From the IMG/VR virus record IMGVR_UViG_3300021185_004305, positions 1 through 53,570 of that record: DNA of 53,570 nt. One strand, written 5' to 3'. The translations under genes and the position numbers were made by a program. Each line of letters starts with the position of its first letter. Position 1 is the stretch's first letter. The notes under the pieces are model-generated. The model saw only the letters and a list, made by a program, of their open reading frames with translations, had not been told where the DNA came from and did not search any database. This DNA comes from a virus. Positions 33,528 through 43,481 of the stretch are shown piece after piece.

Positions 33528-34184
33528 TTATGAACCTAATACATTTCGTACAGTAGCTCTTTGTCGTAAATCTGTTACGGTTACTGGAATAGTTTGTGAA
33601 CCACCCGTTTCATTTCCATAAACAGTTATAGTTGTTTTAACTGAACCTCTTAAACTTGGGTTTGGTATGAATTGGAATGTTAATCCTGTTTCAATAGCTG
33701 CAGTTGCAGTTATTTCATCTCCTAAGAATGATGGTGTAGTTGCTGCTCCAGCTGCTAAACCACTACCAACGATAGTACCTGCATTTTTATTAGCTAGTAT
33801 TACGGTATATCCACTTTGTGTATTACCACTTGGTGAAGTTGTTGGTGATAACTGTACTTGTCCAGAATCTGAATTTACTGCTATCGAAGGGATACCAAAT
33901 TCTACTTTTGGAATTTTTGTAGTACCTTTTGGTAAGGTAACTAATTTATGTCTCAATACTTGAGTTTCATCTGGTGAAGCTTCTGTAATTGGAATAGCTT
34001 TAATTGCTGCATCATAATATGCACTTCCTTTTGGATGTGCGGGTTCGTAAAGGGTATAATCTATTTCATCATCACCCAAAGCAAACTTTGTGATGTTTAA
34101 ACCATCACCAGCTGCTAATTTCTCTCTACCCTTCTTCGTGAGAATCGCATCTACTGTGATTTCTGTATTATTTAAATAAGCCAT
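33528..34184 (-). CDS. Virion structural protein (218 aa)
   Basis: A 218-aa protein opening with MAYLNNTEITVDAILTKKGR, then EKLAAGDGLNITKFALGDDE and IDYTLYEPAHPKGSAYYDAA. This start is typical of a structural protein found near tail genes of large marine phages, though I cannot name a T4 counterpart. The second half is beta-rich (VEFGIPSIAVNSDSG, GLTFQFIPNPSLRGSVKTTI). It is the first gene after the 1875-aa gene with the late motif 31 nt upstream and is cotranscribed with the 409-aa gene. Confidence 0.65.
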   Translation of the reverse strand: MAYLNNTEITVDAILTKKGREKLAAGDGLNITKFALGDDEIDYTLYEPAHPKGSAYYDAAIKAIPITEASPDETQVLRHKLVTLPKGTTKIPKVEFGIPSIAVNSDSGQVQLSPTTSPSGNTQSGYTVILANKNAGTIVGSGLAAGAATTPSFLGDEITATAAIETGLTFQFIPNPSLRGSVKTTITVYGNETGGSQTIPVTVTDLRQRATVRNVLGS

Positions 34185-34215
34185 AATTTAAATTCCTTGT
34201 TATTGTTGTTCAATA

Positions 34216-34224
34216 TATAAATAT
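34216..34224 (-). promoter_or_regulatory. Putative late promoter motif, 218-aa virion gene
   Basis: Exact TATAAATAT on the plus strand, 31 nt before ATG 34184 with an AAGGAA ribosome site between. Confidence 0.45.
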
Positions 34225-34254
34225 AAGTATTTTAAAAATTAGATAATATTTCTA

Positions 34255-37200
34255 CTAATCTACTTCTAAAATTGGTTCTCCACTTCCCCTTCCACTATCA
34301 GATACCTTAAGAGTATTAGGATTAGTAGTAAATGTAACAATTGGCGAACCACCATCTAAAGTAGTTGCCGCAGTTTGTTTAGAGCCATTAAAAAATGAAT
34401 TTTCCAATCCACTTGTTAAATCTCCAACGTTTCTATAATGTGTTGGGAAATATCCATTTAATGGAGTAACACCAACAATATCCCCACTTACAGTTGGGTC
34501 TACTGATTCATTTCCATCTGAACCAGTAAATGGTAAAATATTTACAACTTCTTTAAATTTAGTTGTAGTTACAAATCGTGTACCTTGTGATGAATCTTGA
34601 GTTATGTTCTCAGGAATATCAACTGTATATGATTTTTTAAGTAAAAATACTTTTACTCTTTCTTTTACAAGTTGTTTACTAGAATCAAATCTAGTTCTGA
34701 TAGCGTTTGCATCATTTCCAAATAATCCAAATCCTGCTACTGAAAGAGAATCTGGTCCTGTTCCTATCTGTGTGAACATATCAGACTCAAATTCACCACT
34801 AAGTGATTGACCAATTTCTGTATTATTAATCGAAAGTGATAACCCAATATTTTCACCAGATAAAACGGTATTATCGTGAGTTAATATAGTACTATCTATT
34901 CCTATATTATCTGCAGATAATTCTTCAGATGTATCTAATGGTATAACTCCAGTGAAATCCTTAGATTCTGCCGAAAGATTGGTACTATTTTTAGTATCTA
35001 TTACAGTTAGGTAATTTTTAGTTTCGCCACTTGGTACTAAATCATTTACATTAATATTAGTTTTGTAATCTTTTTTAACCGCAGTTGATGGTTTCCATTC
35101 TGTTTTACTTCTTTCAAGAATATGTGGTTCAATTAATAAACCTTCACTTGTTTGTGCTCTAACAGGTATTAAAGATAATATAATCTTAAATAATGATTGG
35201 TCAATATATCTAACTAATTGTATATATTCGTAAATATTTAAAGTATATCGGTCAAAGTAGTAGTTTCTTAATTGATTAAGTTTATTGTATGTTGGTTTAT
35301 AATCATCAGATGGGTCTCCAATATAATCATCTATATTAAACTCACCAAGTGAACGAATTATATCCATATTTATCTCTTTTGTTGGAGAGAAAAATAATCC
35401 TAATCTGTTTGAATCAACAGGAGATTGGTCAAATGATTTTTTAGTAGCTCTACTTCTATAATTTAAATCCGATACTAATGTTTGTGTTTCAAATCTAACT
35501 TTATTTCCAAGACTATTACCCGTTGATGGTACAACTGCAGTTACTTCTCTATCATATGATTTATATTGAAATGGATATGAACTAATATCTGTAAAATTAG
35601 AAGCAATCGATTCAGTAACATATGTTTGTATTATTGATACGTTTTTAATAGAGGTACTTGAGTATCTGTTTTTAGGATACTCATAATCATTTCTAAATAA
35701 TAAATCAGTAGATGATGCAGATATATGATTTCCATCTACTGCATCTGGTAATAATGTATGATTATCAATTCTTGATTGTGATAATGGAGTTCTCCATAAT
35801 CTATACTCATCAACCGAAGCAGTTAAGTTAGTACCACCTAACGTTAGTAAACTACCACTCTTCCATGAATTTGTTCCTGAACGTATTTCTAAACTTGAAC
35901 TAAGTTTAGTTCTAATTCTTCCTTGAAATGATTCCTGTGCATATACATCAAATACATCAAATGAACCAGATACTACTTTTTGTACTACTATTTGAGTATA
36001 TTCATCATTAAATAAAGAACCAGTTCCAGTTGAAGATGAAAGTATAGTATTACTTCCACTAATTTTAAATTGTACTTCTGCAAGAGAACCTGTATTTGCG
36101 ATTAAATTCAATGACCACCCATCGGTACTCACTATCTCTTGGTCTTGTCTTTGTTCCGAGTTTATTCTTAGTTCAACTGCATTAGGATAATCATCACTAA
36201 ATACTGATGTGTGTTCTTTCCAAGGTAAAGTAATAGCTGCAGAACCACTTAGTAATATTGAAGCAGTTCTATCATCATATGTGAATTTGGTTGGAGTATC
36301 TCCATCCGGGTCACTAGGTCCTCCAAATTCCATCACAGTCAGTAATGAAGCAGGAACACCATAACAACTTAACGCTGCGGATATTGCTCGTTTTGTACCT
36401 TTATGTTTATACAAATATGGTAGATTGTTTAATAATCTTCTCCATATTTCATTTTGTCTATCCTTACCACTTAAGGAAGTTGTTTTATTACCATCCTTAT
36501 CTTTACCAAATGCATATTCCCAAAGTGCTTGTCCAGAAACACCCATATCGGCATTCCATCCCAAGGATTCTAACATATGATATAACATAGTATCATCTAT
36601 ACCATATTCATGTGTATTTTCAATTCTATTACTTTTAGATATTGCTTTGATATGTGTGTATATAACATCAAAGTGTTGTCCAATCATATCAGAGAATAAA
36701 ATGAAATCAGAATTGTTTTCATCATCTTTAATATGTTTTGGTAAATTAAATGATAATCGAGATGTGTTATTATAATCAAATGATTGAGCTGAGTTTAATA
36801 TTCCAGCAAACCAACTTATAGTAGATGAGTCATCTGATGATGAAAGTGTATTCTCTCCCGCTCCAGGATACGTTAATGAACCTGATTCGTTATATAGATA
36901 TTTTTCAAAAGAATCAAATCCCCTTCTTACTTCACCTATTTTAAATTGTATATTTTTAGCTTCTTGAGTTGTTGCAATTGATGAAGTTAGTGAATTTACA
37001 ATATCATATTTAGATTGATATGATTCTAATAATTTTACTTTATAGTAAAAATTTTGAACTCTCTCATCTGCAGATGAATATTTAATAAACTCTTTCCAAT
37101 TATAATCTTCATCACCAGTTTGTTCTAATATTAGTCCAGTACCAACTTCATTTATTATTGAAGATTGACTTACAAATTCTATATTTAAATTATCTAATGA

Positions 37201-39882
37201 AAAATTACTAGATGATACAAATTGATTTACAACATCGGTAGATGAGGTAGAACCACTTGTTATTAAATCATCCATTATTTGATATCCAATTGTATCAGTA
37301 ACATCTAATTCAAAGTTAGGAGTTAATGGAGTACAGTTGTTAACTATATCATCTGTAATTGTTATTCTATCAATTAATGGAATTGATTGTATTTTGGATA
37401 TCCAAATTTTATCATTAGGATTTATATTTCGTGGTAATGGGTCATATAGTTTTAAAACTAATGATTTCTGTACCTCACCATATAATTCCTTTTTGTTAGT
37501 TGCTGGATTAATTCTAAAATCTGAAAATGTTGTTTCATCGATTCCCCATGTACCAATTAACCTATTATCACCATCACCTAGGTGCAAATAGTGTGTTAAA
37601 AATGGAGATGTATGTTCATCAAGTCCTTTATCTTCAAATTCACTAACAAATGCATTTCTTATATCACCAACAACTCTTCCTCTACGAAGTGTTAAATCTC
37701 CCTTATCAAAAGTAATATTTATTGATTCAACTTTACCTTTTGTTTTAGAATCACCTTCTGTATTATAAGGAATTAGTAATATTTTAAATTGTAATAAATC
37801 TCTATTATTTCTTAAAGTTTGAAATCTTCTACCTTTTCTAATAATATCTTGTATATTAAGTTGAGAAACTCCTTGTGGTTCGAATTTACCTAAGAAAGAT
37901 TCTCTTCTTGGAGTATCAAGATATATTTCAACATAGTTCGTATTAATAGATTGCCAAGATATATTAAAATCTGCATCATATCCTTTAAAATCCGCTCCTT
38001 TAATTAATTGTGGATAGTTTATATGAGTAATATCTGGACCAGGTAAATATGCTTTACTTTCTACTGCAATTACTACCTTTTGAGTTTCACCACTTCCTCC
38101 TCGTTTTGAAACAGGCTGAACATATAATGTATAATTTCCTGCACCATTGGGAAAATCACTTGGTGATAATGTAATAGTACCTCGTAATGGTATTGTTTTT
38201 TTGTTCTTACCAAGGATATATAATAAACTATCTGCATCAATTGACTCATATGATATCTTAACAGAGTTTCTATCCGCTAGATTTAACTTAACACTACTTC
38301 TATTTAATTTAACTGCTGGTTGTGTAGGTACACTTGCAATAGGATTTTTAAATACTTGAACTTGTATATCTGTTTGACCACCTACAAGTTGAATTGTTGT
38401 TTCCAATCCCTTTCTTGAAGTAACCTTTTTACCATTAGATGAATATTGAAATTCTCCCCTATGTGTAAAATCAGTTATACCATTTGCATAAAATGAAATA
38501 CTTGGTATAGGGTCTCCTTCTTGTCTTTCAATTTTAAATGTTACAATATCATCATCATCTAATACACCCCCAACTTGTCCATAATTAGTTTTCCAAAGAA
38601 TGGTATCATCTGTTGGTACATCACCAATTATGCTAACTGAATAGCTTTCTTCAATGATAGGTGGTTCTATAATTTCAACAGATGATTTTCTTAAACTAAA
38701 TCCACATCGTAGTGCGTGTGATTTAGGTCTTATAGATACATCTGCAATTTTAGCATTTGAATTCGGTTGTTGTACCCATTTACCATTTATTTTTCTCTCT
38801 AATACAATTTCGAAATAATTAAATCCAACTGTACCTAATGATAGTTTTGGTGGTGCTGGTTTTGGTAAAGACTTTCCCTTAACAGGTCTCGAAAATAGTG
38901 GCTCAATACCAAGACGATTGTTAAAATTAATTTTTGGAGATGATGGTTTAGGAGCTCTTCTTTTTAATAGCCTATTAAAATTGGGATTAATTCCTCCCCT
39001 AAAATTACGTTCAAAGGGATTGTTTCCTCCGAAGTTGATATTTTCTCCTTTTCTACCAAATTGTTCAGTTATTGGGTCAAGGAAGTCCACATCCATGTAA
39101 TCTCTAAACTGACCACTACCATCAGTAGTTGCAGTGATTGTAGGAGTGTTATTTCTTACATTACCTCTAGTTGGTTGTGGGTTAGTACGAATTGGTGGTG
39201 GTAAATCAGGTCGTACAATATCAATAACTGGTTTTACATCTTTATATAAAGTTTTTTGTTTAGAAGATATTCTCCACTCATCTCTTGATGTAAATCCTGC
39301 TTTTTCTACTGTTATTGTCTTTCTACTAAGTAATTCTTTTTCTGTAAAATTTAAAACTTTGGAATGAAAATCACCTGAACCATTTGTTGTACCCACAGAT
39401 TTACCATTTACTTTAACTTCAGCTGGTCCTCTATCACTCGCTATGGTCACAGTAACTGGTGCATTTTTATCCTTTACCACAGGTTTAATCTCTGGTTTTG
39501 GATATCTACATTTACCATTATCGTAAGTTGCTCTTCTATCAAAGTTAGTTGCCTTCGAATCCATACACCCACCTTTTACAAAAACACGAGGTGGTATTTT
39601 TATTGGGATAATTGGATTTGGTGGCAAATCAGGTTTTATTGGTGGTGGTGGTGGAAGTATCGGTTTTACGAAACGAGGTTTACTTATTTCTGGCACAGGA
39701 CGTTTCGGTACAATTATAGGTGGAGTAGGTCTTGATACTCTACCTCCACCTCCGCCTCCACCGTTACCAATAGGACGAAGTACCTCTGGTTCATATCCGA
39801 AAGGATTTTCCCCATTAGTTCTTCCAAAGTTATCCTCATAACCTCTGAAATCATCGTAATTAAATTCTCTTCTGTTTCTCAT
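34255..39882 (-). CDS. Very large baseplate/tail protein (1875 aa) with LamG-like and Cys-repeat modules
   Basis: An 1875-aa virion protein. Starts with a Gly-rich then Pro-rich linker (NGGGGGGGRVS; PILPPPPPIKPDLPP), a CMDSKATNFDRRATYDNGKC cysteine repeat near residue 105, Ig/PEGA-like beta domains, a long beta-rich middle, a segment WRRLLNNLPYLYKHKGTKRA and LSCYGVPASLLTVMEFGGP resembling tail proteins of the P2 gpI type, a LamG-like domain (about residues 1195-1390; ITLPWKEHTSVF, DEYRLWRTPLSQSR), and a C-terminal part with NYYFDRYTLNIYEYIQLVRY. Likely a peripheral baseplate/fibre-anchor protein, by comparison with marine myoviruses. The gene has its own late motif 23 nt upstream. Confidence 0.7.
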   Translation of the reverse strand: MRNRREFNYDDFRGYEDNFGRTNGENPFGYEPEVLRPIGNGGGGGGGRVSRPTPPIIVPKRPVPEISKPRFVKPILPPPPPIKPDLPPNPIIPIKIPPRVFVKGGCMDSKATNFDRRATYDNGKCRYPKPEIKPVVKDKNAPVTVTIASDRGPAEVKVNGKSVGTTNGSGDFHSKVLNFTEKELLSRKTITVEKAGFTSRDEWRISSKQKTLYKDVKPVIDIVRPDLPPPIRTNPQPTRGNVRNNTPTITATTDGSGQFRDYMDVDFLDPITEQFGRKGENINFGGNNPFERNFRGGINPNFNRLLKRRAPKPSSPKINFNNRLGIEPLFSRPVKGKSLPKPAPPKLSLGTVGFNYFEIVLERKINGKWVQQPNSNAKIADVSIRPKSHALRCGFSLRKSSVEIIEPPIIEESYSVSIIGDVPTDDTILWKTNYGQVGGVLDDDDIVTFKIERQEGDPIPSISFYANGITDFTHRGEFQYSSNGKKVTSRKGLETTIQLVGGQTDIQVQVFKNPIASVPTQPAVKLNRSSVKLNLADRNSVKISYESIDADSLLYILGKNKKTIPLRGTITLSPSDFPNGAGNYTLYVQPVSKRGGSGETQKVVIAVESKAYLPGPDITHINYPQLIKGADFKGYDADFNISWQSINTNYVEIYLDTPRRESFLGKFEPQGVSQLNIQDIIRKGRRFQTLRNNRDLLQFKILLIPYNTEGDSKTKGKVESINITFDKGDLTLRRGRVVGDIRNAFVSEFEDKGLDEHTSPFLTHYLHLGDGDNRLIGTWGIDETTFSDFRINPATNKKELYGEVQKSLVLKLYDPLPRNINPNDKIWISKIQSIPLIDRITITDDIVNNCTPLTPNFELDVTDTIGYQIMDDLITSGSTSSTDVVNQFVSSSNFSLDNLNIEFVSQSSIINEVGTGLILEQTGDEDYNWKEFIKYSSADERVQNFYYKVKLLESYQSKYDIVNSLTSSIATTQEAKNIQFKIGEVRRGFDSFEKYLYNESGSLTYPGAGENTLSSSDDSSTISWFAGILNSAQSFDYNNTSRLSFNLPKHIKDDENNSDFILFSDMIGQHFDVIYTHIKAISKSNRIENTHEYGIDDTMLYHMLESLGWNADMGVSGQALWEYAFGKDKDGNKTTSLSGKDRQNEIWRRLLNNLPYLYKHKGTKRAISAALSCYGVPASLLTVMEFGGPSDPDGDTPTKFTYDDRTASILLSGSAAITLPWKEHTSVFSDDYPNAVELRINSEQRQDQEIVSTDGWSLNLIANTGSLAEVQFKISGSNTILSSSTGTGSLFNDEYTQIVVQKVVSGSFDVFDVYAQESFQGRIRTKLSSSLEIRSGTNSWKSGSLLTLGGTNLTASVDEYRLWRTPLSQSRIDNHTLLPDAVDGNHISASSTDLLFRNDYEYPKNRYSSTSIKNVSIIQTYVTESIASNFTDISSYPFQYKSYDREVTAVVPSTGNSLGNKVRFETQTLVSDLNYRSRATKKSFDQSPVDSNRLGLFFSPTKEINMDIIRSLGEFNIDDYIGDPSDDYKPTYNKLNQLRNYYFDRYTLNIYEYIQLVRYIDQSLFKIILSLIPVRAQTSEGLLIEPHILERSKTEWKPSTAVKKDYKTNINVNDLVPSGETKNYLTVIDTKNSTNLSAESKDFTGVIPLDTSEELSADNIGIDSTILTHDNTVLSGENIGLSLSINNTEIGQSLSGEFESDMFTQIGTGPDSLSVAGFGLFGNDANAIRTRFDSSKQLVKERVKVFLLKKSYTVDIPENITQDSSQGTRFVTTTKFKEVVNILPFTGSDGNESVDPTVSGDIVGVTPLNGYFPTHYRNVGDLTSGLENSFFNGSKQTAATTLDGGSPIVTFTTNPNTLKVSDSGRGSGEPILEVD

Positions 39883-39905
39883 TTATATCCCAACAATATT
39901 TCTAC

Positions 39906-39914
39906 TATAAATAT
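39906..39914 (-). promoter_or_regulatory. Putative late promoter motif, 1875-aa gene
   Basis: Exact TATAAATAT on the plus strand, 23 nt before ATG 39882, in a 58-nt gap. Confidence 0.5.
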
Positions 39915-39940
39915 ATAGTTATTATCTTCTCCTGTATCTT

Positions 39941-42178
39941 TTAGAAGAAGTTGGCATTATACCCACCCATTCTCAACGTTGAATTATTACTTCTGTTATT
40001 TCTTCCGTTATTAAATTCAATTGCTCCATTAAAATTTCCTCCCATTGCATCTAATATCTCCTCAACTTCTCTTGAACCACCAAAACCTCCAGAATTTCCA
40101 CCAGTGATTCTAGGTGGTGTATTTTGAACTATTTGAATTGGTTTATCCACAACATCAACAAAAATTGGATAAGTACAAGTCCCATATTGCTGATAATTAT
40201 CTGCATTTGGGTCAAGACACCTTTTTCGTGGTGGTGGAGTTGGTGGAACAAATGGTATTACTGGGTCAGCTGGTTTTGGTGCATATTTACACACACCAAC
40301 TTCACCAAAGTTTATCGCTCGTGAATTATTACATTTATATTTTGGTTTAGGTACGGTAATTACTTGTGGATATGTTCCTCCACAGGTTCCTACTCGTGTT
40401 ACTTTAAGACCAGGTACACTTGATATTGAATTTTCAACTGCACATATTATTAACGAATCATTCGGTTCTATTGTAGAACTTGTTTTTTGTTGATTTAACT
40501 TATTCTTATAAGAAAAAGATAAAGAAGAACCCACAAATATTTCTTCAAACTCTTCAATTACATTTGGATACTTTTGTAAACGGTTGTTACGTCTGTTATA
40601 TCCTTCTATATCACCAAATGGGTGAATATCATTAAATCTCTTTCTTTCTAAGAATTCTGGTCTTTGTCTTGTTACCCTACTTTGGTTCTGAACTCTATAT
40701 TCAACAACAAGTGGTGGTGTAATTTTTATTTTTGGTATTTCTCTTACATCATTAACAAACTTCGGAGGTCCATCATCTCTAAAAGTTATTTTTAGAGCAT
40801 CGTATTCAATACCAGATGATACAACCTTTCCTCCAGTTCTATCGGTATAATTTATTGAACCAGTTTCTGACCAAACATAGTATATTTTTGTTGTATATTT
40901 GTACACTGGTTTTGGTGGTGGAGGTGGTGGAGGGTCAACTACAACCTCTGTATCGGTATCAAGTCCTCCTCCTAAATCAGCAAAATCTTCAACCACTTCT
41001 TGATATTTACAACTACCATCATCTTTATTTGCATACTGATTATAGTTTACTGCACTCTTATCAGTACAACCCTCTACAACAGCAGCTGCTACTTCTGTTT
41101 CTTTATATCTACAACTACCATCGTTTTCTTTTGCTCGTGGATTATAGTTAAGTGCTTCTTTATCTGTACAACCTCTAACTATACCTCCTACTTCAGATGG
41201 TATGGTACTTGGAAATTTTTGATTTGCTTTAATAGTTTTTAATATTTTCTTAACCTTATCAAACGTAATTTGTTCATCTGCGGTTAATTCAATACTATTT
41301 TGTATTTTACGTTTTGGTAAATAATACTCAACAGAATTTCGTATAGCAGTTTCTGCTACTCTTTTTATTTTTGAAATTGTTAATTCTAATAAATCAGGAT
41401 TATTAATTGATTTACCATAAGTGTTTGATGTTATATCCCAATCTTTTCCAACTATGAAATAATCCATAGACTCAAGATATCTAGCTTTTATATCATTTAA
41501 CAAATTATCAAATGAACCTACTTTAAATTCTTGTTGAACTAGTTTTTGATATCGTCTTCCATCACGAATTCTACCCTTACTTCTTATAAAGCTATCAACA
41601 ACCTTAAAGATATCAATACTATCAATAAAGTTTCTAACATAATAAATGGTATCATCTCTAAAGTTTCCTTCATCGGTGAATAACCCATACCTTCTTAGTA
41701 AATCTTCATTAGGTTTATTTGTATTTTTTAAAGGAACAACTCTTATTTCGGTTCGTGTTGGTGATATTTCATGTATCCATAATTTATCAGTTTCTCCTTC
41801 TTCTGAACCGATTCTTCTGTTTAGTAATGTTATTTGAGTCTTGAATATACCATTAGAATATCCAGCTTCTCTAATTAATCTTTCTAAATCAATTATAAAC
41901 TCAGATGCATCATTTGTCTTTTTAGTTTCTTCATTTCTTGTTATTAAAAAATAATCATTAATGTTTTTATCATCTATATGAATATATCTAACAAGTTTTG
42001 CATCCTCTCCTTGTGGTAGTTGATTATCATTTGAATCATATAAAATGAATTCAATCATATCAGACACACCAAGTCCGAAGTTAGATTTCTTAATTTCCTT
42101 TTCGAAAATTTTTCTATCTTCATTTTCTACGAGATATCCTTTTCTCTCTACTATTTCTTTAAATGTTTCTAAAGCCAT
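39941..42178 (-). CDS. Baseplate-associated protein (745 aa) with four Cys repeats
   Basis: A 745-aa virion protein. The first 330 residues are a distinct domain (SDMIEFILYDSNDNQLPQGE, DLERLIREAGYSNGIFKTQI, YVRNFIDSIDIFKVVDSF) seen in baseplate regions of large phages. Then come two cysteine repeats of the CTDKEALNYNPRAKENDGSC type, a polyproline linker (PPPPPPPKPVY), a beta domain, and two shorter repeats (KCNNSRAINFGEVGVCKY, RCLDPNADNYQQYGTCTY). The C-terminus is Asn/Gly-rich. The repeats resemble extracellular Bacteroidota modules. It lies 6 nt behind the coiled-coil gene. Confidence 0.65.
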   Translation of the reverse strand: MALETFKEIVERKGYLVENEDRKIFEKEIKKSNFGLGVSDMIEFILYDSNDNQLPQGEDAKLVRYIHIDDKNINDYFLITRNEETKKTNDASEFIIDLERLIREAGYSNGIFKTQITLLNRRIGSEEGETDKLWIHEISPTRTEIRVVPLKNTNKPNEDLLRRYGLFTDEGNFRDDTIYYVRNFIDSIDIFKVVDSFIRSKGRIRDGRRYQKLVQQEFKVGSFDNLLNDIKARYLESMDYFIVGKDWDITSNTYGKSINNPDLLELTISKIKRVAETAIRNSVEYYLPKRKIQNSIELTADEQITFDKVKKILKTIKANQKFPSTIPSEVGGIVRGCTDKEALNYNPRAKENDGSCRYKETEVAAAVVEGCTDKSAVNYNQYANKDDGSCKYQEVVEDFADLGGGLDTDTEVVVDPPPPPPPKPVYKYTTKIYYVWSETGSINYTDRTGGKVVSSGIEYDALKITFRDDGPPKFVNDVREIPKIKITPPLVVEYRVQNQSRVTRQRPEFLERKRFNDIHPFGDIEGYNRRNNRLQKYPNVIEEFEEIFVGSSLSFSYKNKLNQQKTSSTIEPNDSLIICAVENSISSVPGLKVTRVGTCGGTYPQVITVPKPKYKCNNSRAINFGEVGVCKYAPKPADPVIPFVPPTPPPRKRCLDPNADNYQQYGTCTYPIFVDVVDKPIQIVQNTPPRITGGNSGGFGGSREVEEILDAMGGNFNGAIEFNNGRNNRSNNSTLRMGGYNANFF
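40165..41177 (-). repeat. Cys-repeat (C.D..A.NY...C) set in the 745-aa baseplate protein
   Basis: Four copies at about 41103-41177, 41005-41075, 40278-40340 and 40168-40222; a fifth lies in the next gene near 39505-39572. Each has C, an A.N(Y/F) core and a final C followed by (K/R/T)Y. Two are full (NDGSC or DDGSC), two lack the DGS part. Confidence 0.7.
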
Positions 42179-42184
42179 AATCTA

Positions 42185-43480
42185 TTAGGTTCTTCTCCTA
42201 CTTCTTGCTTGCCAATAACGAGTTTTCATTTTAAATTTCTCATTAGTGGTTGTGTTTGTCCATTCTATTTCTGTTTCATAAGTTCCCTTACCAATACTTC
42301 CCCTAGCAAAAGTAACTGTTTTCTTACCAGGTGTTGAACCACCATCAGGACTTGCAGGAATAGTAAGTGAACTAGGAACACCTGTTAACCATTTTTTGTT
42401 TTTAATTACAGTTTCCGTTACGCTAAGTGTGACTGCTTCTTCACCTAAGTTATACCAATCATATTTAAGACCAGTTAATCTTCCCCTATCACCTTTCTTT
42501 CTATCATCCCATCTAGCAGCTTGTTCTGGTTTTCTATTTTTACTTGATGGATGAAGTGCCCAACCAACTGTACCCTTAACTTGGTATTGTCCTTTATCCT
42601 CAACTAACCCCAATAAACTTGTTTGTTTAGCTGCCTCAACTTGTTGTTCCGCTGCTTCTTGTTGTTGTTCGGCAACTTGTTGTTGTATCTCTTGTTGATT
42701 TTGTAACGATTTTACAATATCTTGTTGTGATGCTAATTGTGCTTGTAAGGTTTCTTTTTGTGCTTGTAACCCTTGAGCTTGTGCAGATAAAGATGCTCGT
42801 TCAATACCTTCCTTTGTACCCTTTATTAAAGAAGTCTGAAAATCTTTTAGTAAATCACTATATCTATCGGTTGCTTTTTCGGTTTCTATAATCTGTGCAT
42901 CAAGTTGAGCTTGGCATGAATCAAGTTGTGATTGTAAAGATGATATCTCCCCCTCAAGTGAAGCAATACTAGATAACGCATTATCTCGTTGTGAGGTTAT
43001 TGTCTTTATTTGTTTTTGTGCCTCTTCATACTTTTTTTCTAAACTAGTATATCTTGGTTTAGGAATAAAATCACCTCTTTGAACTTTTTTGGGTTTTATT
43101 AACTCATCAACTTTTACATCAATTGCCTTTTTAAGTTCACTTTCATCATAATTAGGTTTTTCAATGAAACCAGATGTTTCTCCCCCAAATGATTTTTGAG
43201 CTTCTAAATCCGCAAGACTCTTTAGTGGAGGCAATGTATCTACAAAATCAGCTTTGAATTTTTTTGTATCGTTTGGAGATTTGATTGGCTTTTTACCATA
43301 TGGTATAAATTTCTCTGGTAATTTTACTGGATATTTAGAACCCTCTTTGAAATAGTATCCCGGTGGTAAAGCTTTACCATCTCTTTTGCGCACTCGGATT
43401 CCACCTCGTTCATCACGAGGAATTGCTTTAGAACCTTTTTTAACAAGTTCATCAATTCGAAATCTATCTTTTAACCCCAT
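42185..43480 (-). CDS. Coiled-coil virion protein (431 aa)
   Basis: A 431-aa protein. Basic N-terminal part with a short RKRDGKALPPGYYFKEGSKY motif, then a long coiled coil from about residue 155 to 290 that is very rich in Gln (QLDSCQAQLDAQ; LQNQQEIQQQVAEQQQEAAE). A C-terminal domain from about 295 (YQVKGTVGWALHPSSKNRKP, TWTNTTTNEKF-type strands) looks like an Ig-like beta sandwich. The order basic head, coiled coil, beta tip would fit a short fibre or connector between baseplate and fibres; no family identified. It sits between the DNRLRE-like and 745-aa genes with only a few bases between. Confidence 0.6.
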   Translation of the reverse strand: MGLKDRFRIDELVKKGSKAIPRDERGGIRVRKRDGKALPPGYYFKEGSKYPVKLPEKFIPYGKKPIKSPNDTKKFKADFVDTLPPLKSLADLEAQKSFGGETSGFIEKPNYDESELKKAIDVKVDELIKPKKVQRGDFIPKPRYTSLEKKYEEAQKQIKTITSQRDNALSSIASLEGEISSLQSQLDSCQAQLDAQIIETEKATDRYSDLLKDFQTSLIKGTKEGIERASLSAQAQGLQAQKETLQAQLASQQDIVKSLQNQQEIQQQVAEQQQEAAEQQVEAAKQTSLLGLVEDKGQYQVKGTVGWALHPSSKNRKPEQAARWDDRKKGDRGRLTGLKYDWYNLGEEAVTLSVTETVIKNKKWLTGVPSSLTIPASPDGGSTPGKKTVTFARGSIGKGTYETEIEWTNTTTNEKFKMKTRYWQARSRRRT

Positions 43481-43481
43481 G

